Source: Hymenobacter sp. J193 (GTDB lineage Bacteria > Bacteroidota > Bacteroidia > Cytophagales > Hymenobacteraceae). From it: a stretch of DNA of 64,000 nt. The translations under genes and the position numbers were made by a program. The notes beneath the pieces were generated by a model. That model saw nothing but the letters and a program-made list of their open reading frames with translations, was not told where the DNA came from and made no database searches. Below, piece after piece: positions 9,131 through 18,658 of this stretch. Where the stretch lies: NCBI RefSeq assembly GCF_024700075.1, contig NZ_JAJONE010000001.1, positions 1,364,001 to 1,428,000 on the forward strand, in the 5' to 3' direction. The number at the start of each line of letters is the position of its first letter. The stretch's first letter is position 1.

Positions 9131-9481
9131 TCAGGCCCAGCCGATGTACACCACGCCGTCCTCGACCTTTACCGGGTAGGTCTGAATGCTGCACTCGTCG
9201 CCGTTCAGGCTCTCCCCCGTGAGTAGGGAAAACGTGCGCTTATGGAACGGACAGGCCACTTTGGGCTCACAGGCTTCGCCGGTGCTGCCAATCATGCCCC
9301 GGGCCAGGGCCATCTGCTGCTTGTGCGGGCACAGGTTCTGGGTGGCGTACCACTCGCCGCGGCGGGCGAAGTTGAAAATGGCCACTTGCTCGCCCTCTAC
9401 CAGGGCGCAGGCCCCCCCGTCGGCCGGAATGTCGGTGGCGCGGCACACGGCCACCCACGTTACGTCAATGACAGCTTCCAT
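9131..9481 (-). CDS. nirD: Nitrite reductase small subunit (Rieske-type NirD)
   Basis: A 116-residue Rieske [2Fe-2S] fold protein, the small partner of the NirB large subunit. The ligand regions are NLCPHKQQM near residue 65 and ACPFHKRTF near residue 90, giving the usual cysteine and histidine pairs. I start it at the ATG at 9481, which gives the family length; the frame stays open 38 codons further upstream but that stretch shows no similarity to NirD. It follows nirB by about 146 bases and precedes narK by about 107 bases on the same strand. Confidence 0.9.
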   Translation of the reverse strand: MEAVIDVTWVAVCRATDIPADGGACALVEGEQVAIFNFARRGEWYATQNLCPHKQQMALARGMIGSTGEACEPKVACPFHKRTFSLLTGESLNGDECSIQTYPVKVEDGVVYIGWA

Positions 9482-9627
9482 CGGTTTTAGCTTGGTTTGA
9501 AAGGATTTGGGCGGCGAATGAGCGGCGCTGCAACACCACCCACCGCGCCCGTTTTGCTCGTTGGTCTGCCGGGCTGCCCCGACGTGAGGCAGCATTATTC
9601 TCGTCCGAAAAAAGCTTTGGGTGGCCC

Positions 9628-12132
9628 CTACCAGGCTTTTACAATCTTCTGGCCCCGCACCGGCTCGAACTCAATCGAGGGGTCTTTGAGCGTGGGCGCA
9701 TTCACGAAGTGGGTGAACTGCCGGCGCAGCTCGGGGTTCTCGACCACCTCCCGCCACTCGCAGTGGTAGTTTTGAATCAGCAGGGCCATTTCCGCTTCCA
9801 ACTCGGCGCAGATGCCCAGGCTGTCGTTGATGACCACGTTTCTGAGGTAGGCCAGGCCGCCGTCCAGCTTGTTGAGCCAAGTGGCGGTGCGCATCAGCGG
9901 GTCGGCGGTTTTGATGTAGAACATCAGGAACCGGTCGAGGTAGCGCACCAGGGTTTCCTTGTCGATGTCGGTGGCCAGGAGCTGGGCGTGCTGGGGCTTG
10001 GCGCCGCCGTTGCCGCACACGTACAGGTTCCAGCCCTTCTCGGTGGCAATGATGCCGAAGTCCTTGGCCTGAGCCTCGGCGCACTCCCGCACGCAGCCGC
10101 TCACCCCGCTTTTGAGCTTGTGGGGCGAGCGGATACCCTTATAGCGGTTCTCGATTTCGATGGCCAACGACACGCTGTCGTGCAGGCCAAACCGGCACCA
10201 GGTGCTGCCCACGCAGCTTTTCACCGTGCGCAGGGACTTGCCGTAGGCATGCCCACTCTCGAAGCCGGCGTTGATCAGCTCCTCCCAGATGTCGGGCAAG
10301 TCACTCACGTGGGCCCCGAACAGGTCGATGCGCTGCCCGCCGGTAATCTTGGTGTAGAGCCCGTACTTCTGGGCCACCCGCCCGATGACCATCAGCTGCT
10401 CGGGTGTGACTTCGCCGGCCGCAATGCGGGGTACCACCGAGTAGCTGCCACCTTTCTGGATATTAGCCAAATACCGGTCGTTGGTATCCTGAATTGTGTT
10501 TTGCCTGACAATCAAGTCATTCCACAAACCCGACAGAATGCTGCCGATGGCGGGCTTGCAGGTTTCGCACCCGTCGCCCCGGCCGAAGTGGTCCAGAGCG
10601 GCATCATAGGTGCGGATGTCGTTGATTTTGAGCAGGTCGAACAGCTCCTGCCGGGAGTACTCGAAATGCTCGCACAGCACGTTCTTGATGTAGGCGCCCT
10701 GGGCCAGGAGCGTACCGTTGATCAGGTCCTTCACCATGGGCACGCAGCCCCCGCAGCCGGTGCCGGCCTTGTTGCACTTCTTCATGCCGTCCACCGTCGT
10801 GATGCCCAGCTCACTCACGGCTCCGCAAATAGCGCCTTTGGTCACGGCCTCGCAGGAGCAGACCAGCGCCTCGTCGGGCAAGCCCAGCACGCCCGCGCCT
10901 TCCGTAATTTCCCCGCCACGGGCGCCTAGAATCAGGTCTTCGGGGTGGGGCGGCAGCACGATTCTGTTGTTGACGGTTTGCAGCAGCATGTTATAAGCTT
11001 CCGCGTCACCAATGAGCACTCCACCAAGCAGGTACTTGCCGTCGGGGCTGATGTTGATGCGCTTATACACGCCGCTGTGGGCGTCCTCGAACACGATGGA
11101 TCGGCTGTGGGGCTCGGCAATGAACGGGTCGCCAAAGCTGGCCACGTCCACCCCGATCAGCTTGAGCTTGCTGCTCATATCGTAGCCAGTAAAGGCGCGG
11201 GCACCCTGGGTGAGCTGGCTGGCAACTACCTCGGCCATATCGTAGCCGGGCGCGACCAGGCCGTAAATCATGCCGCCGTGCAGGGCACACTCCCCAATGG
11301 CGAAAATGCGCGGGTCGCTGGTTTGCATCTCGTCGTTGACCACGATACCGCCGCGCAAGCCCACTTCCAGGCCAGCGAGTTTCGCCAGCTCGTCGCGGGG
11401 GCGGATGCCGGCCGAAATCACCAGCATATCCACATCCAGCACAGAGCCGTCGCCGAAGTGCAGGGCCTCAATCCTGTTTTCCCCGGCAATGCTGCTGGTG
11501 GCCTTGCTCAGGTGAATCTGCAAACCCAGGGCTTCGAGCTTGGTTTGGAGCATCTGGCTGCCAGCCGCGTCGATTTGCCGGGGCATTAGGCGGGGGGCAA
11601 ACTCAATGACGTGGGTTTCGGGCACACCCAAATCTAGCAGGGCCTTGGCTGCTTCCAGGCCCAGCAGGCCCCCACCCAGCACGGCTCCGCACGTGGCGGT
11701 GGCGGCGTAGGCTTTGATTTCCTCCAAATCTTCAATGGTGCGGTACACCATCACGCCCGCCTTTTCCACGCCCGGAATGTCGGGTACGAAGGCCGAGGAT
11801 CCAGTGGCCAGCACCAGGTAGTCGTAGGGCTGTACCAGGCCGCCGCGGGAATGCACTGTTTGGCTGGTGCGGTCAATTTCCTGGACAGGGTCGCCCAGGT
11901 GGAGGGTGATGTTATGGTCGTAATACCACTGCAGTGGAGCCATCAGCAAGTCGTCGGCGGTCTTGCCCCCGAAGTACTCGCTCAGGTGCACCCGGTCGTA
12001 GGCCACGCGGGGCTCCTCCCCGAAGACAACCAAGTTGAAGGCACGAGTTTTGGCGAGGAGCTTCTCGCAAAACTTATAGCCAACCATGCCATTGCCAACA
12101 ACAACGACGGTAGGAACGGGCTGCAGTACCAT
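9628..12132 (-). CDS. nirB: Nitrite reductase [NAD(P)H] large subunit
   Basis: A cytoplasmic enzyme of 834 residues reducing nitrite to ammonium with six electrons from NAD(P)H. Domains in order: an FAD site (VVVGNGMVGYKF, residue 9 on) and NAD(P) site (GGGLLGLEAAKALL near 155); a BFD [2Fe-2S] domain near 425-465 (CSCEAV, CGGC); a second, shorter BFD-like segment near 520 (GCETCKP); and nitrite/sulfite reductase domains whose C-x5-C (SCVGSTWC near 640) and C-x3-C (CVREC near 680) bind 4Fe-4S and siroheme. It is the first gene of the leftward nitrate operon, with a candidate promoter about 140 bases upstream. The siroheme is supplied by the pathway that starts with cobA at the end of the operon. 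Confidence 0.95.
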   Translation of the reverse strand: MVLQPVPTVVVVGNGMVGYKFCEKLLAKTRAFNLVVFGEEPRVAYDRVHLSEYFGGKTADDLLMAPLQWYYDHNITLHLGDPVQEIDRTSQTVHSRGGLVQPYDYLVLATGSSAFVPDIPGVEKAGVMVYRTIEDLEEIKAYAATATCGAVLGGGLLGLEAAKALLDLGVPETHVIEFAPRLMPRQIDAAGSQMLQTKLEALGLQIHLSKATSSIAGENRIEALHFGDGSVLDVDMLVISAGIRPRDELAKLAGLEVGLRGGIVVNDEMQTSDPRIFAIGECALHGGMIYGLVAPGYDMAEVVASQLTQGARAFTGYDMSSKLKLIGVDVASFGDPFIAEPHSRSIVFEDAHSGVYKRINISPDGKYLLGGVLIGDAEAYNMLLQTVNNRIVLPPHPEDLILGARGGEITEGAGVLGLPDEALVCSCEAVTKGAICGAVSELGITTVDGMKKCNKAGTGCGGCVPMVKDLINGTLLAQGAYIKNVLCEHFEYSRQELFDLLKINDIRTYDAALDHFGRGDGCETCKPAIGSILSGLWNDLIVRQNTIQDTNDRYLANIQKGGSYSVVPRIAAGEVTPEQLMVIGRVAQKYGLYTKITGGQRIDLFGAHVSDLPDIWEELINAGFESGHAYGKSLRTVKSCVGSTWCRFGLHDSVSLAIEIENRYKGIRSPHKLKSGVSGCVRECAEAQAKDFGIIATEKGWNLYVCGNGGAKPQHAQLLATDIDKETLVRYLDRFLMFYIKTADPLMRTATWLNKLDGGLAYLRNVVINDSLGICAELEAEMALLIQNYHCEWREVVENPELRRQFTHFVNAPTLKDPSIEFEPVRGQKIVKAW

Positions 12133-12269
12133 AGGACCAGGATGTTAGAAATTCAAATGCTATCTGGGGTTAAGTGGGTGGGATAGGTAAGTGGGCGCGG
12201 GTGGGGCATTCATAGCATATCGAATACTATACCCCTTTAAAAATTAGGGTCTTTTCAGACTCATCTTGG

Positions 12270-12300
12270 CAATTATATACAATCACCCCCTCTAATCAAA
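12270..12300 (-). promoter_or_regulatory. Candidate promoter of the nirB-cobA operon
   Basis: On the minus strand TTTG (12300-12297), a spacer of exactly 19 bases and TATAATTG (12277-12270) match the Bacteroidota TTTG-N19-TAnnTTTG pattern with one mismatch. The region is AT-rich in an otherwise GC-rich neighbourhood. A start about seven bases downstream would give a leader of about 130 bases before nirB. Confidence 0.5.
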
Positions 12301-12306
12301 GGGGAT
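12282..12306. promoter_or_regulatory. GC-box dyad overlapping the nirB promoter, candidate operator
   Basis: The 25 bases form an imperfect dyad with outer GAT/ATC and inner CCCC/GGGG arms around a TTTGATTAGA centre that includes the -33 element. Related CCCC or GGGG blocks recur on both sides (12231-12238, 12340-12358). A dyad over the -33 box of an operon expected to be nitrogen-controlled suggests a regulator site. No regulator gene for it was identified in the window. Confidence 0.3.
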
Positions 12307-12364
12307 AAAACATTTTTTTATATTATTCACAAGCTTACACCCCTGAAAAAACCCCTACTCAAAG

Positions 12365-12398
12365 CAGAAGCCCCTAAGTTTTTTCTTAGGGGCTTCTG
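12365..12398 (-). terminator. Perfect 14-bp stem hairpin after ureG
   Basis: CAGAAGCCCCTAAG and its exact complement flank a T6 (plus strand) loop. It lies 24 bases past the ureG stop, so it probably ends the urease transcript. The T-run after the stem on the minus strand is short, so it may rather be an mRNA 3'-end stabiliser. Confidence 0.6.
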
Positions 12399-12421
12399 GA
12401 TGACAGGCTACAGGAAGTTGT

Positions 12422-13175
12422 CTACCGTCTATCCTCTCGCACCGACTCCAGGGCTTGGGCTTTGGCGGCATGAATGTGTTGGATTATCTCATCGAGTCCT
12501 AGACCGTGCAGAGCACGGGCGAAGAGGAAAGGCCCGTCGCCGCGCATGCGGCGGGCGTCGCGGTCCATCACGCCGAGGTCGGCGCGCACCAGCTCGGCCA
12601 GGTCGGTTTTGTTGATGACCAGCAGATCGGATTGGGTGATGCCGGGGCCGCCCTTGCGCGGCACCTTGTCGCCGCCCGACACGTCGATGACATAGATAGA
12701 GTAATCGACCAGCTCGCGACTGAAGTGAGCCGCCAGGTTGTCGCCCCCGCTTTCTACGAACAGGTAGTCGAGTTTGTGGTCGAAGCGCTGCATGAGGCCT
12801 TCCAGCGCGTCCATGTTCAGAGAAATATCCTCCCGGATGGCCGCGTGGGGGCAGCCGCCGGTTTCCACGCCCACAATCCGGTCTTCGCTCAGGGCGCTGT
12901 GGCGAATCAGGAACTCGGCGTCTTCGCTGGTGAAGATGTCGTTGGTGACCACGCCCAACTCAAACTCGTGGCGCAGCCGCTCGCACAGGGCTTTCAACAG
13001 CGCCGTTTTGCCGGTGCCCACGGGCCCGCCTATGCCCACCGTAAAGGCCCGCTTGCGGAAGTTGCGGTGCGGGGGGCAGGCGACGGGTTTCGCGCTGGGT
13101 GTAGTCACCAGGCGAGTCGTATTGCTCGTGAGCGTGGCCGTGAAGCAGTAGGGCGAGCTTATCAATGAAGGGCAT
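12422..13175 (-). CDS. ureG: Urease accessory GTPase UreG, with a frameshift in a C-run
   Basis: UreG is the GTPase that powers nickel delivery into urease. The body is convincing: P-loop [14 protein letters not shown], then [15 protein letters not shown], the CPH nickel motif in [29 protein letters not shown] and the NKTDLA base motif. The frame holding this body opens upstream only at a TTG with a nonsense-looking N-terminus. The other frame, from an ATG at 13175, encodes [20 protein letters not shown] then SPGDYTQRE, which matches the histidine-containing leader of long UreG proteins. Removing one C from the C6 run at 13070-13075 joins the two and gives a 250-residue protein. So the gene is frameshifted (real or a sequencing error). 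It follows ureF by about 130 bases. Confidence 0.85.
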
Positions 13176-13199
13176 TTTTTTGTCAGTTGTCAGTTGTTC

Positions 13200-13294
13200 G
13201 TCATGCGGCGCTTGTCGAAGCATCTCTACCGCTTCGTTGCGGTAGTAATCCAACGAAGCGGTAGAGGAGATGCTTCGGCTTCGTTCAGCATGAC
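13200..13294. repeat. Long REP-like palindrome between ureF and ureG
   Basis: GTCATGC at 13200-13206 pairs with GCATGAC at 13288-13294. Inside, GAAGCATCTCTACCGCTTCG (13217-13236) pairs with its complement ending at 13276, with three extra bases on one side. A shorter palindrome with the same GTCATGC...GAAGCATGAC ends occurs at 37300-37326, so this is a dispersed family. Between it and the ureG start is a TGTCAGTTGTCAGTTGT arm like those of the spacer-hairpin family. Confidence 0.75.
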
Positions 13295-13308
13295 TGCCTA
13301 ATGTTGTA

Positions 13309-13992
13309 TTAATTCTGAAACAGGCGGGAATAGACGTGTTCGTGGAGCATCTGGGCGGTATCGAGCAGACTGGCGGAGCGGGTGGCAGAGCGGTAATCGA
13401 GGTGGGCGACGTCGGCCAGCAGGTCGTCAAAAATGGCGTAGAACTCGTGCTGAAGGCGGTGCCCTTCCATCGGACCGAGGCACCCGAGCCGGATGGCGGC
13501 GCTGATCTGGTCGCGCAACGCCAGGTGCAGATAGAACGTGTGAGCTTCGGAAAGCGAGTAATTCAGCCGTTGCATACTCAGCGCCAGAACGGGCACGAAA
13601 TGCCCCGGCAACTCCTGGGTCGTCAGCAGCTCGCTCAATTCCCGCAAACCTTCCGTTGGGTAAAACGACTGGAGCAGCTGCAGCCAGGTTTTGCCTTGGG
13701 TAAGGCTGGCTTTGTGCAGGGCGGGTACCAACAGTTGGGCGTCGTATTCAAGCAGAATATCGGCCAACTGCGCAGGCTCCAGCGGCCAGCCCAGCGCGTA
13801 GCAGGAGTTCAGAAACGGAATTTCCAGCCCCACGGCCTGCTGCAGATACGAGTAGAGGTAGTGCCGCAGCCCCGCCGAATCCCGCACCAGCCCGAACGTG
13901 CGGCTGCTTTCCAGTCCGTAGGAATACGCGAAGCCACCCGTCGGCAGGGCCGAATCGGCAAGGTGAAGCAGGCGGGCAAGGCGGGTAGGCAT
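13309..13992 (-). CDS. ureF: Urease accessory protein UreF
   Basis: UreF bridges UreD and UreG in the nickel-insertion complex and is cytoplasmic and mostly helical. Family features are LLHLADSALPTGGFAYSYGL near residue 8, GLE at residues 26-28, the mid-protein GHFVPVLAL segment, and a C-terminal HLDYRSATRSASLLDTAQML. The length of 227 residues is typical. The ATG at 13992 directly abuts an inverted-repeat spacer that fills the whole gap to the ureC stop, so the leader of ureF is made of that repeat. It lies in the leftward operon between ureC and ureG. Confidence 0.93.
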   Translation of the reverse strand: MPTRLARLLHLADSALPTGGFAYSYGLESSRTFGLVRDSAGLRHYLYSYLQQAVGLEIPFLNSCYALGWPLEPAQLADILLEYDAQLLVPALHKASLTQGKTWLQLLQSFYPTEGLRELSELLTTQELPGHFVPVLALSMQRLNYSLSEAHTFYLHLALRDQISAAIRLGCLGPMEGHRLQHEFYAIFDDLLADVAHLDYRSATRSASLLDTAQMLHEHVYSRLFQN

Positions 13993-14077
13993 GAGAGGTG
14001 AGAACTTAGAACTGAGAGGCGAGATTGATGGCTTGTTATGTGGTGTACCTGTCTCAATTCTAAGTTCTCAGCTCTCC
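13993..14077. repeat. Spacer hairpin between ureC and ureF
   Basis: The arms GAGAGGTGAGAACTTAGAAC (13993-14012) and its near complement (about 14055-14077) are separated by a short unrelated loop. The element runs from the restored ureC stop to the ureF start. The arms are low-complexity (AGAACTTAGAACT type) and belong to the same family as the elements at 18538, 32263, 32916, 42023 and 52061. Confidence 0.8.
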
Positions 14078-14078
14078 A

Positions 14079-15793
<1,715 letters not shown>

Positions 15794-16748
15794 GGGAGTT
15801 AGTTTTGCTATTAAGTTTTCTAGATAGATACTGATTCTATTTATTATTCAAACAACCCTAGCTGCTTATGCAAGAATTTAGTGCTCATAATTTTTTGCAA
15901 CTGAATAAGAAATTCTTGAGTATCAAGAAAATAACTTGGATAAGCTTTTTTCAAAAGTTCTATAGAATCTGATGACACGAGAACAACTTGTTTTTTATTT
16001 TCTGCATTTATTGTTGCCTCTTCATTCATGTAATCGTCTGAAGCCTGACCAATAGCCGATTTCGAATATGTTCTAATTGTTACCTGAGCGTCAGCAATAT
16101 TAAGTACAACTAAGTGAATTGAACCTTGGCGCTTATCAGTAGTAACGTTTTTGATTACTTGTCTAAAGGCCATCAATTTACCAACGACATCTAACCTTTT
16201 TGCTTCAGATTTAACTCTTTTGAATACAGTTTCTTGATTTTCATCGGAGAATCTCGCGAGGCCATTAGTCTTTTCAACATAGGAGAATGCATGGCTAACC
16301 AATGCGAAAAAATCCAGCCATTCTCTTGGGCCTTGGCTTGACTTTAAAGAATGGTCTAAGAAAGTTCCAACAGTTTCTACAGCTGTAGCCCAAGCATGCT
16401 GCAGCTTTGTTCGAATTTGTAATTCGAGCATCAAACCATCGTAATTCGAATTAATTGAATTTGAATACTCATACACCATATGATAACATCTATAACCAGA
16501 ATCCTTCGGATTGCTAATATAATCTTTCTCGTTCTTTAATTTATGTGGGAATCCAGGATGCTTATATTTCATAACTAATTTATAAACATCATCACAACTA
16601 GAAAGCACTACCCTGATTCCACCAATATCTTGCATTCTAGACAACTTCATCTGTGGGTAGCGGTCAAGTTTATCAAGAATAGAAGGCGCGCGTTTAAGGC
16701 GCTGAGAGACTATTGCCTCAAATTTCAGCTTACGCAGCTTTTTTCTGA

Positions 16749-17606
16749 GAGCGTGTTTGGGAATTGAGTAAGGGCTAAAAAGAGACGAGTCAGTAAGTTG
16801 CGCGGGGAGTTCCTAGGCTTCCACGGGCATTATGGTTGATGGCTACCAACCCCTTACTGACTCGCAGTGGCAAGTTATCAAGTCGCTGCTGCCCACGCAA
16901 CGACGGCGGCGCTTGTGTTTGCGGCAGGTGTTCAACGCCTTACTGTATGTGTGCCGCACGGGCTGCCAGTGGCGGGCGCTGCCCCCACAGTTTCCACCCT
17001 GGACGGCGGTTTACTACTATTTCTATCGCTGGCAACGGCTGGGTCTGTGGCAGCAACTCAATACGGTCGTCAACGCCCTGGACCGAGTCGCACACGGCCG
17101 CGAACCGACTCCGGCGCTGGCCTGCATAGATAGCCAAAGCGTCAAGCTGGCCCCGCGCATCTACGAGCACCGCGGCCTGGACGCGCACAAGCTCGTCAAC
17201 GGCCGCAAACGCCAGCTCCTAGTGGATTCCGGCGGGCGTATCTGGGCCGCGCACGTGCACGCGGCCCACCGCCACGACAGCACCGGCGCCCTGGCATTGC
17301 TGCCCCAGCGGCCTTGGTGGGCACGGCGCCTGCAGCTTGTGCTGACCGATGCGGCCTACCGTGGGCGCTTTGCCCAGCAACTGCTGCGGTTGGGCCTAGT
17401 CCAACAAATTAGTAGTCGGCCGCCTACCCTGCACGGCTTCGTACCCCTGGCCCGGCGCTGGGTCGTCGAGCGCACCTTCGCCTGGCTGGCCTGCTTTCGC
17501 CGCGTCGTAGTCGATTACGAATTTACCCCCGCTAGCCATGTCACGTGGCTGTTATTGGCCAACATCACCATGTCGCTCAATCGGTCCTAAATTCCCCAAC
17601 ACGCTC
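16749..17606 (+). mobile_element. IS5-family insertion sequence, 858 bp
   Basis: The ends are 17-base inverted repeats, GAGCGTGTTTGGGAATT at 16749-16765 and its complement at 17590-17606, with one mismatch. The host sequence TGA is present on both sides (16746-16748 and 17607-17609), a 3-bp TNA-type target duplication as in the IS1031 group of IS5. One transposase gene fills the element. The clean duplication and intact transposase suggest a recent insertion. Confidence 0.92.
16832..17590 (+). CDS. IS5-family DDE transposase
   Basis: A single 252-residue frame catalyses cut-and-paste movement of the surrounding element. The N-terminal part has the DUF4096-like pattern LTDSQWQVIKSLLP and GCQWRALPPQFPPW. 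The DDE residues fall in ACIDSQSVK, VLTDAAYRG and RRWVVERTFAW, with the R and W spacing of the IS5 group. The stop codon TAA at 17588-17590 touches the right inverted repeat. No frameshift or truncation is visible, so it may be active. It reads opposite to the urease operon. Confidence 0.93.
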   Translation: MVDGYQPLTDSQWQVIKSLLPTQRRRRLCLRQVFNALLYVCRTGCQWRALPPQFPPWTAVYYYFYRWQRLGLWQQLNTVVNALDRVAHGREPTPALACIDSQSVKLAPRIYEHRGLDAHKLVNGRKRQLLVDSGGRIWAAHVHAAHRHDSTGALALLPQRPWWARRLQLVLTDAAYRGRFAQQLLRLGLVQQISSRPPTLHGFVPLARRWVVERTFAWLACFRRVVVDYEFTPASHVTWLLLANITMSLNRS

Positions 17607-17845
17607 TGAGAGTAGCCTGAAACGTATTTATAGGATATGCGTGACAAGACCTATGATTATTAAGAATTATTGTAGCTTCAAAAAGAGGAAATTTTATTGA
17701 TTTATTAATTAATATTTGTCCAGCTTCATCAAGTTGACGTTTCGAGAATAGCGGCGTCCGATCTTTTAATGCCATAACGAGTGGTTGTCAATATTTTATC
17801 CAAACTTAACACAGTTTCTCCAGCGCCTACCACTACTTTCCAGAA

Positions 17846-18535
17846 TCAATCCACCTTCCCATTTATCAACCCATTCCCGCCATACACAATCCGTTCCCCG
17901 GCCAGGGCTACGAGGGTCACGCGTTTCCGCTCGCCGGGCTCGAAGCGCACGGCGGTGCCGGCGGGAATGTTGAGGCGGAAGCCCCGGGCGGCGGCGCGGT
18001 CGAAGTCGAGAGCGGCGTTGGTTTCGAAGAACGGGTAGTGGGAGCCAACCTGGATGGGCCGGTCGCCGCGGTTGAGTATATCCAGCGTGAGGGTTTCACG
18101 GCCTTCATTTAGAATCAGGGGCGTCTCCTGCAAGTGGTATTCGCCGGGTTCCGAGGCGGCTTCGGCGGCAGCGGGCGGCACGGTGCGGGTGAGGCCGGAG
18201 CCGTATAGGGCCAGCTCGGGCGAGCCGGCTTCACGGCAGATGGGCTGGTGTACTGTCACGAGCTTGGTACCATCGGGGAAGGTGCCTTCCACCTGCACCT
18301 CGGCCACCAGGCCGGCCACACCGGGCAGCACGTCGCGCAGGCCCAGAATCTGCTTGCCCTTGTTCATCAGGTCGGCCACCGATTCGCCGTCGCGGATAAA
18401 CTCCAGCAGCTGGGTAGCCAGCAGCGCCACCGCCTCAGGGTAGTTGAGGGCCAGGCCGCGGGCGTAGCGCTTCTGGGCCACCACGCCAGCCTGGTGCAGC
18501 ACCAGTTTATCGAGGTCTTTGGGGGAAAGGTGCAT
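17846..18535 (-). CDS. ureAB: Fused urease gamma and beta subunits (UreAB)
   Basis: Residues 1-100 are a UreA gamma subunit ([20 protein letters not shown], then [21 protein letters not shown]). Residues about 115-229 are a UreB beta subunit ([20 protein letters not shown], then [20 protein letters not shown], then [16 protein letters not shown]). The link is a short alanine-rich stretch. Such fusions are known from Helicobacter UreA and some Bacteroidota. The product assembles with UreC into cytoplasmic urease. It follows the nickel permease gene closely, and its ATG is four bases from the end of an inverted-repeat spacer. An inserted RelA/SpoT gene and IS now lie between it and ureC, which may reduce ureC expression. 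Confidence 0.94.
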   Translation of the reverse strand: MHLSPKDLDKLVLHQAGVVAQKRYARGLALNYPEAVALLATQLLEFIRDGESVADLMNKGKQILGLRDVLPGVAGLVAEVQVEGTFPDGTKLVTVHQPICREAGSPELALYGSGLTRTVPPAAAEAASEPGEYHLQETPLILNEGRETLTLDILNRGDRPIQVGSHYPFFETNAALDFDRAAARGFRLNIPAGTAVRFEPGERKRVTLVALAGERIVYGGNGLINGKVD

Positions 18536-18537
18536 TT

Positions 18538-18658
18538 GGCTTAGAACTTAGATAGTAGAGCTTAGATATTAGAAGTGAATGGGCGCGTAGCCGGAGTTAG
18601 TCGGCCTTGCCACGGAATGAATCTGAGCTCTAAGCTCTTTCTTCTCAGCTCTAAAAAG
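18538..18658. repeat. Spacer hairpin overlapping the 3' end of the nickel permease gene
   Basis: The arms GGCTTAGAACTTAGATAGTA (18538 on) and the complementary CTGAGCTCTAAGCTCTTTCT (18623 on) are imperfect inverted repeats about 36 bases long. The left arm abuts the ureAB start. The right arm lies inside the permease frame, so the last 25 or so residues of that protein are encoded by the element. Confidence 0.65.

Larger units (their letters stand above)
15844..17775 (-). pseudogene. RelA/SpoT-domain protein gene split by an IS5-family element
   Basis: The 5' part (17775 to 17610) encodes MALKDRTPLFSKRQLDEAGQ onward to NTFQATL. After the IS the frame resumes as RKKLRKLKFEAI, then LKRAPSILDKL, MKLSRMQDIGGIRVV, DSGYRCYHMVYEY and LELQIRTKLQHAWA, the pattern of a (p)ppGpp or pyrophosphokinase synthetase domain, with a C-terminal extension of unknown role. 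Removing the IS and one copy of the TGA duplication gives a single in-frame gene of 356 residues. The 3' piece alone (from ATG 16650) lacks the start of the synthetase domain. The gene is AT-rich against GC-rich urease genes on both sides, so it was probably acquired and dropped between ureAB and ureC. Relatives include housekeeping small alarmone synthetases and toxin-type enzymes; I cannot say which. Confidence 0.85.

Noticed and set aside
12422..13165. UreG starting at TTG 13165 as an intact gene
   Set aside because: The resulting N-terminus is unlike UreG, whereas the alternative frame from ATG 13175 matches the long UreG leader, so a frameshift is more likely.
15844..16650. The 268-residue RelA/SpoT fragment as a complete gene
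   Set aside because: The missing first part is found on the other side of the IS in the same frame, with matching target duplication.
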